NCBI RefSeq assembly: GCF_900070365.1
Contig: NZ_LN850107.1
Span: forward strand, 5,580,001-5,644,000
Length of the DNA: 64,000 nt
Source of the DNA: Alloactinosynnema sp. L-07
GTDB lineage: Bacteria > Actinomycetota > Actinomycetes > Mycobacteriales > Pseudonocardiaceae
Reading direction: 5' to 3'
The stretch's first letter is position 1, and every line of letters starts with the position of its first letter. A program made the position numbers and the translations under genes. This document shows positions 9,898 to 18,435 of the stretch, piece after piece. The notes under the pieces were generated by a model. It did no database searches and was not told the DNA's origin. It saw only the letters and a program-made list of their open reading frames with translations.

Positions 9898-9989
9898 CGA
9901 AGCGCTCCCTGTGGACGGAGTGAGGCTGCATCATGAAGTGTAGGTGCTCTTCAGGGTGACACCGACCATCCGACCGTGGGGCGCGTCAC

Positions 9990-10691
9990 GTGCCGCGCGT
10001 TGCCATTACCGTGTGCCGGGTGTCCGGACGAGCAGCGGTGATCGTCGCCATCGGGGTGCTCGGCGTCCTGGTGGCGGCCGGGTCGATCGTGCCCATCCCC
10101 AGCCCGGCCGAGGTGCGCGGCTGGGCGAGCGCGGCGGGCTGGGCCACGCCGGTGCTGTTCCTCGCCGTCTACTCGGTTTGCACGGTGGCGCCGATTCCGC
10201 GGACGGTGTTCAACCTGTCGGCGGGTCTGCTGCTCGGTGAGGTCGTCGGCGTGGCCGTGGCGATGCTGGCCACCGCACTCGCCGCCTGGTTCGCGTTCGC
10301 GCTGGCCAGGGGCCTGGGCAGGCGCTGGGCCGAAGCCCACCTGGAACGCGACGCGGCCCGCGCGGTCAACGCGCGGCTCACCGGCGGCGGGCTGGCCGGG
10401 GTGATCTCCCTGCGCCTGATCCCGATGATCCCGTTCGCCGCGATGAACTACTGCTGCGGGCTGTCGGCCATCCGGTTCCGGCCGTTCCTGGTCGGCACGG
10501 TCATCGGCAGCCTCCCCGGCACCGCGGCCGTCGTGATCCTCGGCGACGCGCTGACCGGCACGACACCGCCCGCGCTGCTGGCGGTTTACGCAGGGCTAGC
10601 ACTGGTCGGCGGCATCGGTCTCTACGTCGTGCTGCGGGTGAGGAAACCGGACACCAAAGCCGCACCAGAGCGCCTGAGCAGCATCGGGTGA
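9990..10691 (+). CDS. TVP38/TMEM64 (VTT-domain) membrane protein
   Basis: A roughly 230-residue polytopic inner-membrane protein of the DedA/VTT superfamily. Hydrophobic segments are seen near residues 12-32, 50-75, 85-105, 135-160, 170-190 and 200-222. The re-entrant-loop motifs are APIPRTVFNLSAGLLLG and LRLIPMIPFAAMNYCCGLS. Such proteins are implicated in lipid flipping and proton-coupled transport; substrate unknown. Start is uncertain: GTG codons at 9990 and 10020 are both usable and neither has a clear ribosome-binding site. The last codons and stop lie inside the left arm of a 37-bp inverted repeat. Confidence 0.82.
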   Translation: MPRVAITVCRVSGRAAVIVAIGVLGVLVAAGSIVPIPSPAEVRGWASAAGWATPVLFLAVYSVCTVAPIPRTVFNLSAGLLLGEVVGVAVAMLATALAAWFAFALARGLGRRWAEAHLERDAARAVNARLTGGGLAGVISLRLIPMIPFAAMNYCCGLSAIRFRPFLVGTVIGSLPGTAAVVILGDALTGTTPPALLAVYAGLALVGGIGLYVVLRVRKPDTKAAPERLSSIG

Positions 10692-10832
10692 AACTGGGCG
10701 ATCACGCTTTGTCTGGGGGGACGACGGCCCTAAGCTGCCTGGCGTGTGGGGTGCCCTTCCGCCCACGCTTTTTCCCCACAGGGCCGTCGTAGGGGCCCCA
10801 GACAAAGCGTGATCGCCCAGTTTCACCCGATG
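10682..10832. repeat. 151-bp palindrome with perfect 37-bp arms
   Basis: Bases 10682-10718 are the exact reverse complement of 10796-10832. A second nested pair is ACGACGGCCCT (10721-10731) with AGGGCCGTCGT (10780-10790), and inside it TGTGGGG (10745-10751) with CCCCACA (10774-10780). The left arm contains the final codons and TGA of the VTT-protein gene; the right arm ends 10 bases before the SCP_3 stop. It sits between convergent genes and can terminate both, but its length exceeds an ordinary terminator and resembles a MITE-like palindromic element. Confidence 0.9.
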
Positions 10833-10842
10833 GTGCGGACCC

Positions 10843-11208
10843 TCAATCCCGAATCAAGGGCAGGTAAGCGGCCAGGTCGGCGCGCAGCCCGGACGCCGTG
10901 ATCCGACCAGCCGCCACAGCGTCTTCCCAGGTCAAACGGCCAGTGGCCAACAAGAGCCACGTGCGCGGGTCGGTCTCGACAACGTTCGGCGGCGTGCCGC
11001 GGGTGTGCCGGGGACCCTCGACACACTGCACCGCGGCGAACGGCGGCACCCGCACCTCAACCGTGTGGCCGGGCGCGAGGTCCTCCAGCGTGCGCAGGCT
11101 CAGCCGGACCGCCGCGGCCACGATCGGCCGCGGCGGGTCCGGCTCGGCGAGCCAAGCCGACACGGCGGCGCGAAGCTCCACCGGATCGACAGGTTTACGT
11201 CCGGGCAA
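10843..11208 (-). CDS. SCP_3 (bacterial sterol-carrier-like) domain protein
   Basis: A 121-residue protein with the actinobacterial SCP_3 signature: VEVRVPPFAAVQC, EGPRHTRGTPPNVVETDP and TWLLLATGRLTWEDAVAAGRI, ending in an AYLPLI motif. Relatives contain a hydrophobic cavity and are assumed to bind lipid-like ligands; no enzymatic role is established. The start is TTG at 11208, 2 bases after the EspG stop, with GAGG overlapping that stop, so translation is probably coupled to the ESX cassette upstream. In other actinobacteria this gene neighbours purF, as it nearly does here. Confidence 0.85.
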   Translation of the reverse strand: MPGRKPVDPVELRAAVSAWLAEPDPPRPIVAAAVRLSLRTLEDLAPGHTVEVRVPPFAAVQCVEGPRHTRGTPPNVVETDPRTWLLLATGRLTWEDAVAAGRITASGLRADLAAYLPLIRD

Positions 11209-11210
11209 GC

Positions 11211-12020
11211 TCAGACCTCAGCGGCACGCTGCGCCTCAGTGAGGACTTCCTCAACCTGGTGCACGAGCTTCCGGGGATCCGCCGGGGAGATCGTCGTCCA
11301 CAGCGTCCCGTCCGGCGACCCACGGCGGACCTGCACGTACCGCCCGTTGGTGGTGTCGAAGAACGACACCACCCGCGGCCCGCGGACGCGGCGGCCGAGG
11401 CGGTCGCGGGCGGCGGCGCCGAAGTTCCCGGTGCCCTGGACGTCGCCGATCATCCGGGTCAGCGCGACCGCGTCGTCGGTGCGGACACCGCGGCCGAGCA
11501 GACCGAGCTCGAAGCTCTTCTGCGTGCCGTCGCTGGCTTTGGCCGCGGCCTCGAAATCATCGGTGCGCAGGGTGACCGACTGGCCGGGACCGGCCTGCCA
11601 GTTGGGCAGACCGCCCACGGCCTCGCTCGCCAGCGCCTGCACCGTGATCCGGCGCAGGGTGATCCGGTCGTCGCTGAGCACGGCCATGGCGGCGTGGTGC
11701 TCGGTGGCGGCGGTCAGCAGGCGCACGCCGCGACCGGCGAACGCCCTGCCGTCGACCTCGCGGTCGGGGCGGGCGATGATCCCGAACAGGTGCTCGATCT
11801 CGGGGTGCACGTCGACCTTGCGGCCGAGCCCGCGCGCGTCCAGATCGGCCCAGACGCGGTCTTCGATCTGGGCGCGCTCCTCATAGGTCTTGCCCGGCGA
11901 TGGCACCTTGACGATCAGCGGCATGGTGCCAGGAGACAGGTGCTCCCAGAGGACGTCGAATTCCAGGGCGGAGAGCGAGACCGGCTCGCTCTCCACCTCC
12001 ACGGCTCCGAACGGCATCAC
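11211..12020 (-). CDS. ESX secretion-associated protein EspG (cassette 1)
   Basis: A 269-residue EspG-family protein. EspG chaperones bind the helical tip of PE/PPE heterodimers in the cytosol and deliver them to a type VII secretion machine. Family marks are SLSALEFDVLWEHL at the start, VPSPGKTYEERAQIED, a central PGQSVTLRTDDF region and the C-terminal FFDTTNGRYVQV...ISPADPRKLVHQVEEVL pattern. It directly follows its likely client, the PPE gene: the GTG at 12020 (or ATG at 12017) overlaps the PPE stop. No ESX core gene is in the window, so it must serve a machine encoded elsewhere. Confidence 0.88.
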   Translation of the reverse strand: MMPFGAVEVESEPVSLSALEFDVLWEHLSPGTMPLIVKVPSPGKTYEERAQIEDRVWADLDARGLGRKVDVHPEIEHLFGIIARPDREVDGRAFAGRGVRLLTAATEHHAAMAVLSDDRITLRRITVQALASEAVGGLPNWQAGPGQSVTLRTDDFEAAAKASDGTQKSFELGLLGRGVRTDDAVALTRMIGDVQGTGNFGAAARDRLGRRVRGPRVVSFFDTTNGRYVQVRRGSPDGTLWTTISPADPRKLVHQVEEVLTEAQRAAEV

Positions 12021-13360
12021 TGCTGGGGGGTTTCGCCGATGACGGTCGGCGAGACCATGCGGTCGTCGCCGAACACGTCCTCGGTCTCGACCAGGTAGTC
12101 GGCGAGCTGGTACTCCTCGTCGTCCTCGCCCTGGCCGCCCCGGCCACCGGTGCCGCCCGCACCCATGCCGCCCTTGCCCGCGGCGCCGCCGCCGCGGCCG
12201 CCGGTGGCGTTGGCGCCGTGCTGGCCGAACTGCCCGGCACCCGCCGCGCCGCCCTTGCCCATGCCGCCCGCGTTGTTGCCCGCCTGGCCGACACCCTGAC
12301 CCGCGCCGCCCTGACCGGGACCGCCCTGGCCGAGACCACCGGGCATCCCGGGCTTGGCGCCGGGGCCGGTGGAGGTCGGCAGCTTGGCGCCGGGACCGCC
12401 GGTGGTGGGGTTCGGCGTGTTCAGGTTGCCCTTGACCGGGAGATTGCCGCCGAAGCTCGGCGGGTTGCCGCCGGTCTGGCCGACCGGGACAGTCGGGGTG
12501 GTCGGCGTCGGGTTGGTCGGGGTGAACTGCGGCGGGGTGTAGCCGTTGGGCGTGGTGCTCGCGGGCGGGATGTAGCCGCTGGGCGTCGGCGTGCCGCCGA
12601 CCGGGGTGTAGGAGACGTTGCCGCCGTTACCCGGAGCGGGCACGAAGCTCCCGTGCCCGGTGCTGGGCGGCGGGGTGTAGCCGGACGGGACCGTGGTGGA
12701 CCCGTTGTGGCTGGTGCCGCTGAAGTTCGAGGTGAAGCCGCCGATGGCGCCGCCGGGCTGGGTCGCGGGCGCCGGGGTGGCCACCACGACGTCCGGCGGC
12801 GGCACGAAGGTGCCGAGCGTGTTGCGGTTGAACTCGCTGCTGGACTGGTAGGAGTCCATCGTGTCGACGGCCTTCTGCGCGGCCGCGTCCTGCTTGGCTT
12901 CCTGCGCCTCGTGGTCCATCGCCTGGCCTGCCACGATCGCGGCCGGGCCGGGGTTGCCGGTGAGCAGCGCGGCGCCCGCGGCGGCCATCTGCCAGCCGGA
13001 GGGCTGCGGCGTGGTCACCGGGACCGGCTCGGGCATCTCGGCCCTGGCGCGGGAGACGATGTCGGCCTGGTACTCGGTGGACGCGCGCATGCCCGACGCG
13101 CCGGACTCGGCGTCGGTGGCCCACTGCTGCAGCGGGGTGAGCCCGGCGTTGGCGCTCTCGCCCGCCGCGCCCTCCCACGCGGTGTTGAGCTCGGAGAGCT
13201 TGCGGCTGAGGTCGCCATCGATCTCGGCGAGCTCGCTCTGCAGCTTCTCCCAGTACGCGGTCTGCGGTGTCGAAGCGGCCGCACCGGGGCCGCTGTTGAT
13301 CATTTCGTGCAGCGTCGGGTGGTCGTACCCCCGCCAGCGGTGCATACCCATTCGGATCAC
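12017..13360 (-). CDS. PPE-like T7SS substrate with Gly/Pro-rich tail (cassette 1)
   Basis: A 447-residue protein in three parts. Residues 1-190 are helical, with a WXG-type turn (NTAWEGAAGESANAG) and a second helical segment ending MDSYQSSSEFNRNTLGTFVPPP. Residues 190-300 are Pro/Thr/Gly-rich with repeated SGYTPPPS-like units. Residues 300-410 are Gly/Gln-rich. An acidic tail follows, EDDEEYQLADYLVETEDVFGDDR, ending VSPTVIGE. The tail closely matches that of the second PPE protein at 42475-43737. It is probably exported through ESX and chaperoned by the adjacent EspG; function at the cell surface is unknown. The low-complexity middle makes exact length unreliable across strains. Confidence 0.85.
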   Translation of the reverse strand: MIRMGMHRWRGYDHPTLHEMINSGPGAAASTPQTAYWEKLQSELAEIDGDLSRKLSELNTAWEGAAGESANAGLTPLQQWATDAESGASGMRASTEYQADIVSRARAEMPEPVPVTTPQPSGWQMAAAGAALLTGNPGPAAIVAGQAMDHEAQEAKQDAAAQKAVDTMDSYQSSSEFNRNTLGTFVPPPDVVVATPAPATQPGGAIGGFTSNFSGTSHNGSTTVPSGYTPPPSTGHGSFVPAPGNGGNVSYTPVGGTPTPSGYIPPASTTPNGYTPPQFTPTNPTPTTPTVPVGQTGGNPPSFGGNLPVKGNLNTPNPTTGGPGAKLPTSTGPGAKPGMPGGLGQGGPGQGGAGQGVGQAGNNAGGMGKGGAAGAGQFGQHGANATGGRGGGAAGKGGMGAGGTGGRGGQGEDDEEYQLADYLVETEDVFGDDRMVSPTVIGETPQQ

Positions 13361-13390
13361 CCTCGGTCGTAAAGCGGAAAGTCTGGTGGC

Positions 13391-13777
13391 CTACGCGCCC
13401 TGGTCGTGCGTTCCCCAGCGGGCGGTGTTCTCGCCTTCGACCTGGACATAGGCGTCATAGGCCTTCTGCAGCGAGTCGATGGCGTTCGCTAGCTGCTTCT
13501 CGTAGCCGCGCAGGCAGGCGATCGCCGAGTCCGCCGCGCCGCTGTTGCTGCGTTCGGTGAACTGCTCGGCCGTCTCGCCGCTGACCGGGTCGCCCGCCCA
13601 GCGCGGAATCTGCATGGCGTCGAGCAGGCGGACCTTCTCCTCGACCCGCAGGTGCGCGTCACGGAAGGCCGCGAGCGCGCCAGGAATGGCAGCGGGCTCG
13701 ACCCTGAGCGTCTGTGTTCCGGCGTAGCTGGGCCCCACAGGTGCGGTGGTACCCCCGCCGCCATCGGCTAGAAACAC
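13391..13777 (-). CDS. Small WXG100-like helical protein of ESX cassette 1
   Basis: A 128-residue, mostly helical protein without signal peptide. A Gly-rich N-terminus is followed by an amphipathic helix (IPGALAAFRDAHLRVEEKV), a RWAGDPVSGETAEQF turn and a second long helix (SLQKAYDAYVQVEGE). This helix-turn-helix plan resembles WXG100/PE proteins that pair with PPE proteins for ESX export. It lies 30 bases upstream of the PPE gene in the same operon, which supports a pairing role. Sequence similarity to named families is not clear to me. The start is a GTG. Confidence 0.7.
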   Translation of the reverse strand: MFLADGGGGTTAPVGPSYAGTQTLRVEPAAIPGALAAFRDAHLRVEEKVRLLDAMQIPRWAGDPVSGETAEQFTERSNSGAADSAIACLRGYEKQLANAIDSLQKAYDAYVQVEGENTARWGTHDQGA

Positions 13778-13907
13778 CGTAGCTACTCCCTCGTCCTGTG
13801 CTTTTGCGACGACTGTATCTGTGATGCACGACGTCGCGGAACGGTTCCCGCGATATCGGGTGATTTGGTCACTAATTCTTGGACGTGCCCGTCCCCCGAC
13901 CGTGACG

Positions 13908-14522
13908 TTATCCGGCGAGGACGACTTTCGTGCCCGATTCGGCGATCTTGCGCACCTTGGCGCACAGCTCGTCGAGCGAGGTCACGGGCTGTCGGTCCGG
14001 CGAGCCGACGAGGAGCTGGAAGAACATCATCTGGCCGTCGTTGACATCGACCACGGCGAAGCACGACACCGTCTTCTTGGTGTGGACGAGGGCGGCCGGA
14101 TATCCCTCGACAGTGAACGGGGTAACCGTGCCCACGATGCCGTCGGTCCATTCGTCGAGCCCCTGGCTCACCACGGTCTCGACGCCGACGGTGAGGTTGG
14201 CCTTGAAGCCGACCACGGTGCACCCCTTGGAACCGGGGAAGGACCCCGAGTCACTCGCGCGGCCGTCGACCTCCGGGTTGATCCCGAACTCCGGCGCCTT
14301 GACCACGGCGGCCACCTGACACGGCTGGACCGCGCTGATGTCCTTGTTCGCCGGGCGTGCCTTGGTGGGTTTGGCCGTGGTCTTCTTCGTTGTGCTGGTC
14401 GGTTCGGAAGCGCTGGTGGTCGGCTGCGGCACCGGGGTCGGCGTCGGGTCGATGGTCGTGCATGCCGTCACTGCGAGCGCCGTCAGCGCGAGCGCTGCGA
14501 GGCGTGGTGCGAGGGTCCCCAT
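13908..14522 (-). CDS. DUF3558 family lipoprotein (cassette 1)
   Basis: A 204-residue secreted lipoprotein: a short basic start, hydrophobic core LAALALTALAVTAC with the lipobox Cys at about residue 21, then a Thr/Pro/Lys-rich linker of some 35 residues and a globular domain with the paired Cys residues and GLDEWTDG/EGYPAALVHTKK pattern of DUF3558. Function of the family is unknown; it recurs beside ESX genes in Pseudonocardiaceae and mycobacteria. The ATG at 14522 is chosen because the long upstream extension is the antisense of another gene. A paralogue lies at 43747-44376 in the same relative position. Confidence 0.85.
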   Translation of the reverse strand: MGTLAPRLAALALTALAVTACTTIDPTPTPVPQPTTSASEPTSTTKKTTAKPTKARPANKDISAVQPCQVAAVVKAPEFGINPEVDGRASDSGSFPGSKGCTVVGFKANLTVGVETVVSQGLDEWTDGIVGTVTPFTVEGYPAALVHTKKTVSCFAVVDVNDGQMMFFQLLVGSPDRQPVTSLDELCAKVRKIAESGTKVVLAG

Positions 14523-14570
14523 GCACCGGACGGTACCGAAACGTGACCAACCGTGACCCGGGAACCTACG

Positions 14571-15137
14571 ATGAGCCGCATGGAGGAGCCGGAGATCACC
14601 CTCGACATGCGCGCGGGCGCGCGGTCGAACCCGAACAGCTGGCTTTACGTGATCGATCCCGCCTTCGGGCCGGACGAGGACGTCCCGCCGTGGGGGGTGG
14701 TGGGCGCCTACCCGGTCGACGAGCACGGCGAGATCGGCGACGCCTTCCGCCGCAACGACGACTACCGCCCGTCGCCGACCGCCCTGCGGCTGCCGGTGCC
14801 GTCCAACCCGCTGGAGAAGCTGCTCCAGCTCATCCACACCCGCCACCGCGACCAGCGTGACCTGCTGCCCGCCGTGCTGGACTCGACGCTGTTGCTCTAC
14901 GCGGGCTCGCCCGACGACCGCGGGGTCACCGGCTTCCCCAACCACGACGGCACCGTCATGGTCCCGGCCTGCACGTCGGCGGCGCACGTGCCGACCCAGT
15001 GGCCGGGCTGGCGGGAGGTCACGGGGCGCGAACTCGTCGGCCTGCTCTATGGGCACCCGCTGGTGGTGAACCCGGCGGGTCCGATCACCGCCCTGGTGCC
15101 TGCGGCTCACCTACGTGCGGCAGCCGACCGGACCTGA
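14571..15137 (+). CDS. Type VII secretion system-associated protein
   Basis: A 188-residue soluble protein with the conserved opening ITLDMRAGARSNPNSWLYVI followed by DPAFGPDEDVPPWGVVGAYPVDEHGEI and DDYRPSPTALRLPVPSNPLE. The C-terminal half (TVMVPACTSAAHVPTQWPGWREVTGREL) resembles SseB-like domains. Such proteins accompany ESX gene clusters in actinomycetes; the molecular role is unknown. It is divergent from the DUF3558 lipoprotein, with starts 48 bases apart, so a shared control region is likely. ATG 14571 is chosen; GTG 14553 and ATG 14580 are alternatives. Confidence 0.8.
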   Translation: MSRMEEPEITLDMRAGARSNPNSWLYVIDPAFGPDEDVPPWGVVGAYPVDEHGEIGDAFRRNDDYRPSPTALRLPVPSNPLEKLLQLIHTRHRDQRDLLPAVLDSTLLLYAGSPDDRGVTGFPNHDGTVMVPACTSAAHVPTQWPGWREVTGRELVGLLYGHPLVVNPAGPITALVPAAHLRAAADRT

Positions 15138-15143
15138 CCGGAT

Positions 15144-17237
15144 TCAGGTGAGCCAGCGCTCGATCTCCTCTGGGGGACCGGGTTTGGCGAACAGCCAGCC
15201 TTGAGCGCTGTCGCAGCCGATGGCGCGCAGCCGCTCTGCCTGCTCCGGGTCCTCCACGCCCTCGGCGACCACGTTGTGCCCCAAGGCATGCGCCAGTTCC
15301 ACCAGCGTGGCCACGATCCGCGCGTCGGCCGGGTCGGCGTCGGGGGTGTCGCGCAGGCCCTCCATGAAGGTTCCAGCGAGCTTGATCGCGTGCACCGGCA
15401 GGTGCCGCAGGTAGGCCAGGTTCGAGTAGCCGGTGCCGAAGTCGTCGATCGCGATGCGGACGCCGAGGTCGGCCAGTTCCCGCAGCGCCTTGAGGGAGGC
15501 GCCCGCGCTGCCCATGATGGCGGACTCGGTCAGTTCCAATTGGACACTCGATGGGGGCAGCCGGGCGGCGCGCAGGATGGTGGTGACGTCGGCGACGAGG
15601 GTGGGTTCCTCGGTCTGGCGGGCGGCGAGGTTGACGCTCATCCACGGCGCCCGGTCGCCGTAGGCGTCGCGCCAGCGGCGGGCCTGCCGGGTGGCCTCCC
15701 GCAGCACCCACCGGCCCAGCGGGACGATCAGCCCGGTCTCCTCCGCCAGCCCAATGAACTGGTCGGGCCCGAGCCTGCCGAACTCGGGGTGGGCCCAGCG
15801 CACCAGCGCCTCGACGCCGACGAGCCTGCCGTCGGACAGCCGCACGATCGGCTGATAGTCCACATAGAACTCATCGCTCTCGACCGCCGCGGGCATCCGC
15901 GCGGCCAGGGTGAAGCGGGCGACCTCGCGGGCGTTGCGCTCGGAATCGTAGACGGCCCAACGGTTCTTGCCGTCACCCTTGGCCCAGTAGAGCGTGACGT
16001 CGGCGTCGCGCATCGTCTCGGCGGGGGTCGCGGTGGTGACGGCGCGGTCGACCAGGCCGATGCTCGCCGACACCGTCAGCCGGTGGCCGCCGATGCGCAC
16101 CGGCTCGGACAGTGCGGTCAGGATCCGCTCGGCCAGGTCGACCATCTGGTCGACGCCCGCGCAGTGCTCGACCAGGACCACGAACTCGTCGCCGCCCATC
16201 CTGGACACCATCCGGTCGGCCCCCGACACCATCCGGTCGAGCCGGGCGGCGACCGCGATGAGCAGTTGGTCGCCGATGTCGTGGCCAAGACTGTCGTTGA
16301 TGACCTTGAACCCGTCGAGGTCGAGGTAGCACAGGCCGACCCGGTGTTCACCGCCGAGCGCGAAGGCGGCGTTGAGCCGCTCGGTGAACAGCGCGCGGTT
16401 TCCCAATCCGGTCAGCGGATCGTGGTTGGCCTGATGGCGCAGGCGCTGTTCCAGGGTGTGGCGGTCGGTGATGTCCTCGACCATGCCGACGACGAAGTTC
16501 GGGGCCCCGTCGCCGTCGCGCACCAGCGTGACCGACAGGTCTGTCCATAGTGGAGTTCCGTCGACCTTGCGCAGCATCCGTTCCATCCGGTAGCTGTCGC
16601 GCTCCCCGGCCAGCATCTCCTTGAGCGGGGCCCGCATCGCCGCCGGTTCGTCGGGGAACCGCAGTTGGTCGATGTGCAGACCTGCCATGTCTTTCACGTC
16701 GTAGCCGAACATGCGCGCGCACGCCGCGTTGACCTCGGTCAGCGTGCCGTACCGGTCGGCGATTCCGATGCCAACGGCGCTCTGGGTGAACATCGCGCGA
16801 AACCGCGCCTCACTGGCCAGCAGCGCGTTCTCGGCGCCGCGGCGGGCGTCGAAGGCGGCCCGGCGGATCTCCTCCTGGTCGTGGAAGATCTTCTGGCGCA
16901 TGGCGGTGGCGAAGCCCGCGGCGAAGGCGGCCTGCACGGCCGGGATCCGGCCCGTGTTCGCGCGCCCGGCGAGCCTGGGCAGGCCGTCGCCGATGAGCTG
17001 GATCGAGGCGGAGAGGGTCTGCGGGTAGGTCAGGCCGAGTTCGACGAGGGTCCCGCCGATGCGGGCGACGGGCCCGGGATCGAACTGCTCGGCGGCGAGG
17101 GCGGCCAGCAGGATCTCGGCGTACTTGCCGACGTTCTCCACCAGGGTTCGACGGTCCATCGCGACATAGCCCGAGGCGGCCAGGGCCGTCGCCCACTGCT
17201 CCGCGAACGCCTCCCGCTCGCCCGGTGCGCAGTCCAC
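15144..17237 (-). CDS. Cytoplasmic PAS-GGDEF-EAL c-di-GMP turnover enzyme
   Basis: A 697-residue protein without membrane segments. Residues 1-140 form a helical sensor-like region of unknown type. A PAS domain follows (about 145-265, with MFGYDVKDMAG and VGMVEDITDRH), then a GGDEF domain with an intact MGGDEF active site (about 275-430), then an EAL domain (about 445-695) with VEALVRW, ELTES, IDDFGTGYSNLAYL and VVAEGVE. It can therefore make and degrade c-di-GMP; the architecture matches Streptomyces RmdA. In the usual KID motif the Asp position reads KLAG, which may affect hydrolysis. Start: GTG 17237 follows GGAGGGG with good spacing; GTG 17261 would add 8 residues. It probably feeds regulators such as the RsiG homologue at 796-1365. 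Confidence 0.9.
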   Translation of the reverse strand: MDCAPGEREAFAEQWATALAASGYVAMDRRTLVENVGKYAEILLAALAAEQFDPGPVARIGGTLVELGLTYPQTLSASIQLIGDGLPRLAGRANTGRIPAVQAAFAAGFATAMRQKIFHDQEEIRRAAFDARRGAENALLASEARFRAMFTQSAVGIGIADRYGTLTEVNAACARMFGYDVKDMAGLHIDQLRFPDEPAAMRAPLKEMLAGERDSYRMERMLRKVDGTPLWTDLSVTLVRDGDGAPNFVVGMVEDITDRHTLEQRLRHQANHDPLTGLGNRALFTERLNAAFALGGEHRVGLCYLDLDGFKVINDSLGHDIGDQLLIAVAARLDRMVSGADRMVSRMGGDEFVVLVEHCAGVDQMVDLAERILTALSEPVRIGGHRLTVSASIGLVDRAVTTATPAETMRDADVTLYWAKGDGKNRWAVYDSERNAREVARFTLAARMPAAVESDEFYVDYQPIVRLSDGRLVGVEALVRWAHPEFGRLGPDQFIGLAEETGLIVPLGRWVLREATRQARRWRDAYGDRAPWMSVNLAARQTEEPTLVADVTTILRAARLPPSSVQLELTESAIMGSAGASLKALRELADLGVRIAIDDFGTGYSNLAYLRHLPVHAIKLAGTFMEGLRDTPDADPADARIVATLVELAHALGHNVVAEGVEDPEQAERLRAIGCDSAQGWLFAKPGPPEEIERWLT

Positions 17238-17414
17238 CCCGTCACCCCTCCGTCTCTCCACGGACAGTTTCCCCTGTTAAACGGCGGGTAGCCACCCCGG
17301 GATGCGTGTGGTGAATCATTCACATGAAGCCATCATGATGCGGTAATTGTTCGTTCGCGGCTTGGTGCTCGGTCAGTTCCGTGGCCCGTCACCATGGCAC
17401 TAAGTTGACCCGCG

Positions 17415-18359
17415 ATGAACTCGACAGTGTTTGTGATCGCGGGCCTGGTCGCCCTGGTGGCGGGTCTCGCCGTGTTCGCCGTTTCCCGGCTCGCCGTGAA
17501 GCGCGGCAAGTCCGGCTGGTGGCTGGCGGGGACCGTGCTGGTGTCGGCGGGACTGCTCGCGCTGGTCACCGGCTGGCTGATGAGCGAGCCCAATCCCAAT
17601 CGCGGCGAAGCGCTCAAGACCGGCGGTCTCGCGGCAGGATCGGTCGTGGCGCTCTACGCGCTCTGGCTCAACGACCGGCGGCGACGCGTCGAGGAGGAGC
17701 GGCAGGTCATCGAACGGAGCAAGCAAGAGCTGGAGATGGCGCGCAGCGACCACGACCGCGAGCGGGTCGCCGACGAACGCTTCGCCCGGGCCGTCGAGCT
17801 GCTCGGCAACGACGCCGACCAGGTCCGCGTCGGCGCGATGCACGCGCTGAGCAACCTGGCGCGCAACCGACCGTACTACTCCCAGACCGTGCTCGACGTC
17901 GTCTGCTCGTATCTGCGGATGCCGTTCGACCGGGAGACCGTGGACATGCGGGAGCTGCAGGTCCGGCGGACCGCGCAGCGGGTGATCCAGGACCTGCTCC
18001 CGGAGAAGGGCTCGGCCGACCCGGTCCGCTACAACCTCGACCTGACCGGTGCCGACCTGGAGTACTTCGACATCTCCGAGCGGGTCGTGGGCACGCTGGT
18101 GCTGCGGTTCGCCCAACTGCACAACTCGAACTCGATCTGGGGCTCGGAGATTCTGGGCAGCGCGTGGTTCACCGGCGCGGTCAGCCACGGGATCCTGCAC
18201 GCCCACCACATCGTCTTCCACCGCAAGGCGTGGTTCTCCGGCTTCACCGCGCTGGGTCCGGTCAACCTCACCGAGACCAAGTTCCTCGGCCCGACCAAGT
18301 TCGACCGCGCCCGCTTCGCCGAGCCGCCGGACGTAGACGCCGAACTGCTCGCGACTTAG
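17415..18359 (+). CDS. Membrane protein with pentapeptide-repeat-like C-terminus
   Basis: A 314-residue protein. Two membrane helices (about 5-25 and 37-57) and a third hydrophobic stretch at 70-85 are followed by a charged coiled-coil (RRRRVEEERQVIERSKQELEM), a conserved VELLGNDADQVRVGAMHALSNLAR segment, and a C-terminal region with beta-helix-like, pentapeptide-type patterning (NLDLTGADLEYFD, then repeated AxF/xxLxx units). Proteins with this layout are common in actinomycetes as putative membrane signalling proteins; no function is proven. It is divergent from the GGDEF-EAL gene and precedes the four-gene T7SS-like module by 76 bases. Confidence 0.75.
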   Translation: MNSTVFVIAGLVALVAGLAVFAVSRLAVKRGKSGWWLAGTVLVSAGLLALVTGWLMSEPNPNRGEALKTGGLAAGSVVALYALWLNDRRRRVEEERQVIERSKQELEMARSDHDRERVADERFARAVELLGNDADQVRVGAMHALSNLARNRPYYSQTVLDVVCSYLRMPFDRETVDMRELQVRRTAQRVIQDLLPEKGSADPVRYNLDLTGADLEYFDISERVVGTLVLRFAQLHNSNSIWGSEILGSAWFTGAVSHGILHAHHIVFHRKAWFSGFTALGPVNLTETKFLGPTKFDRARFAEPPDVDAELLAT

Positions 18360-18435
18360 GGGAACCGTTAACCGGGCGCCATCGTCTACCCATCTCGTAT
18401 GGTGCGGTGACGACCCGACCCCTGGGGGTAGCGGC

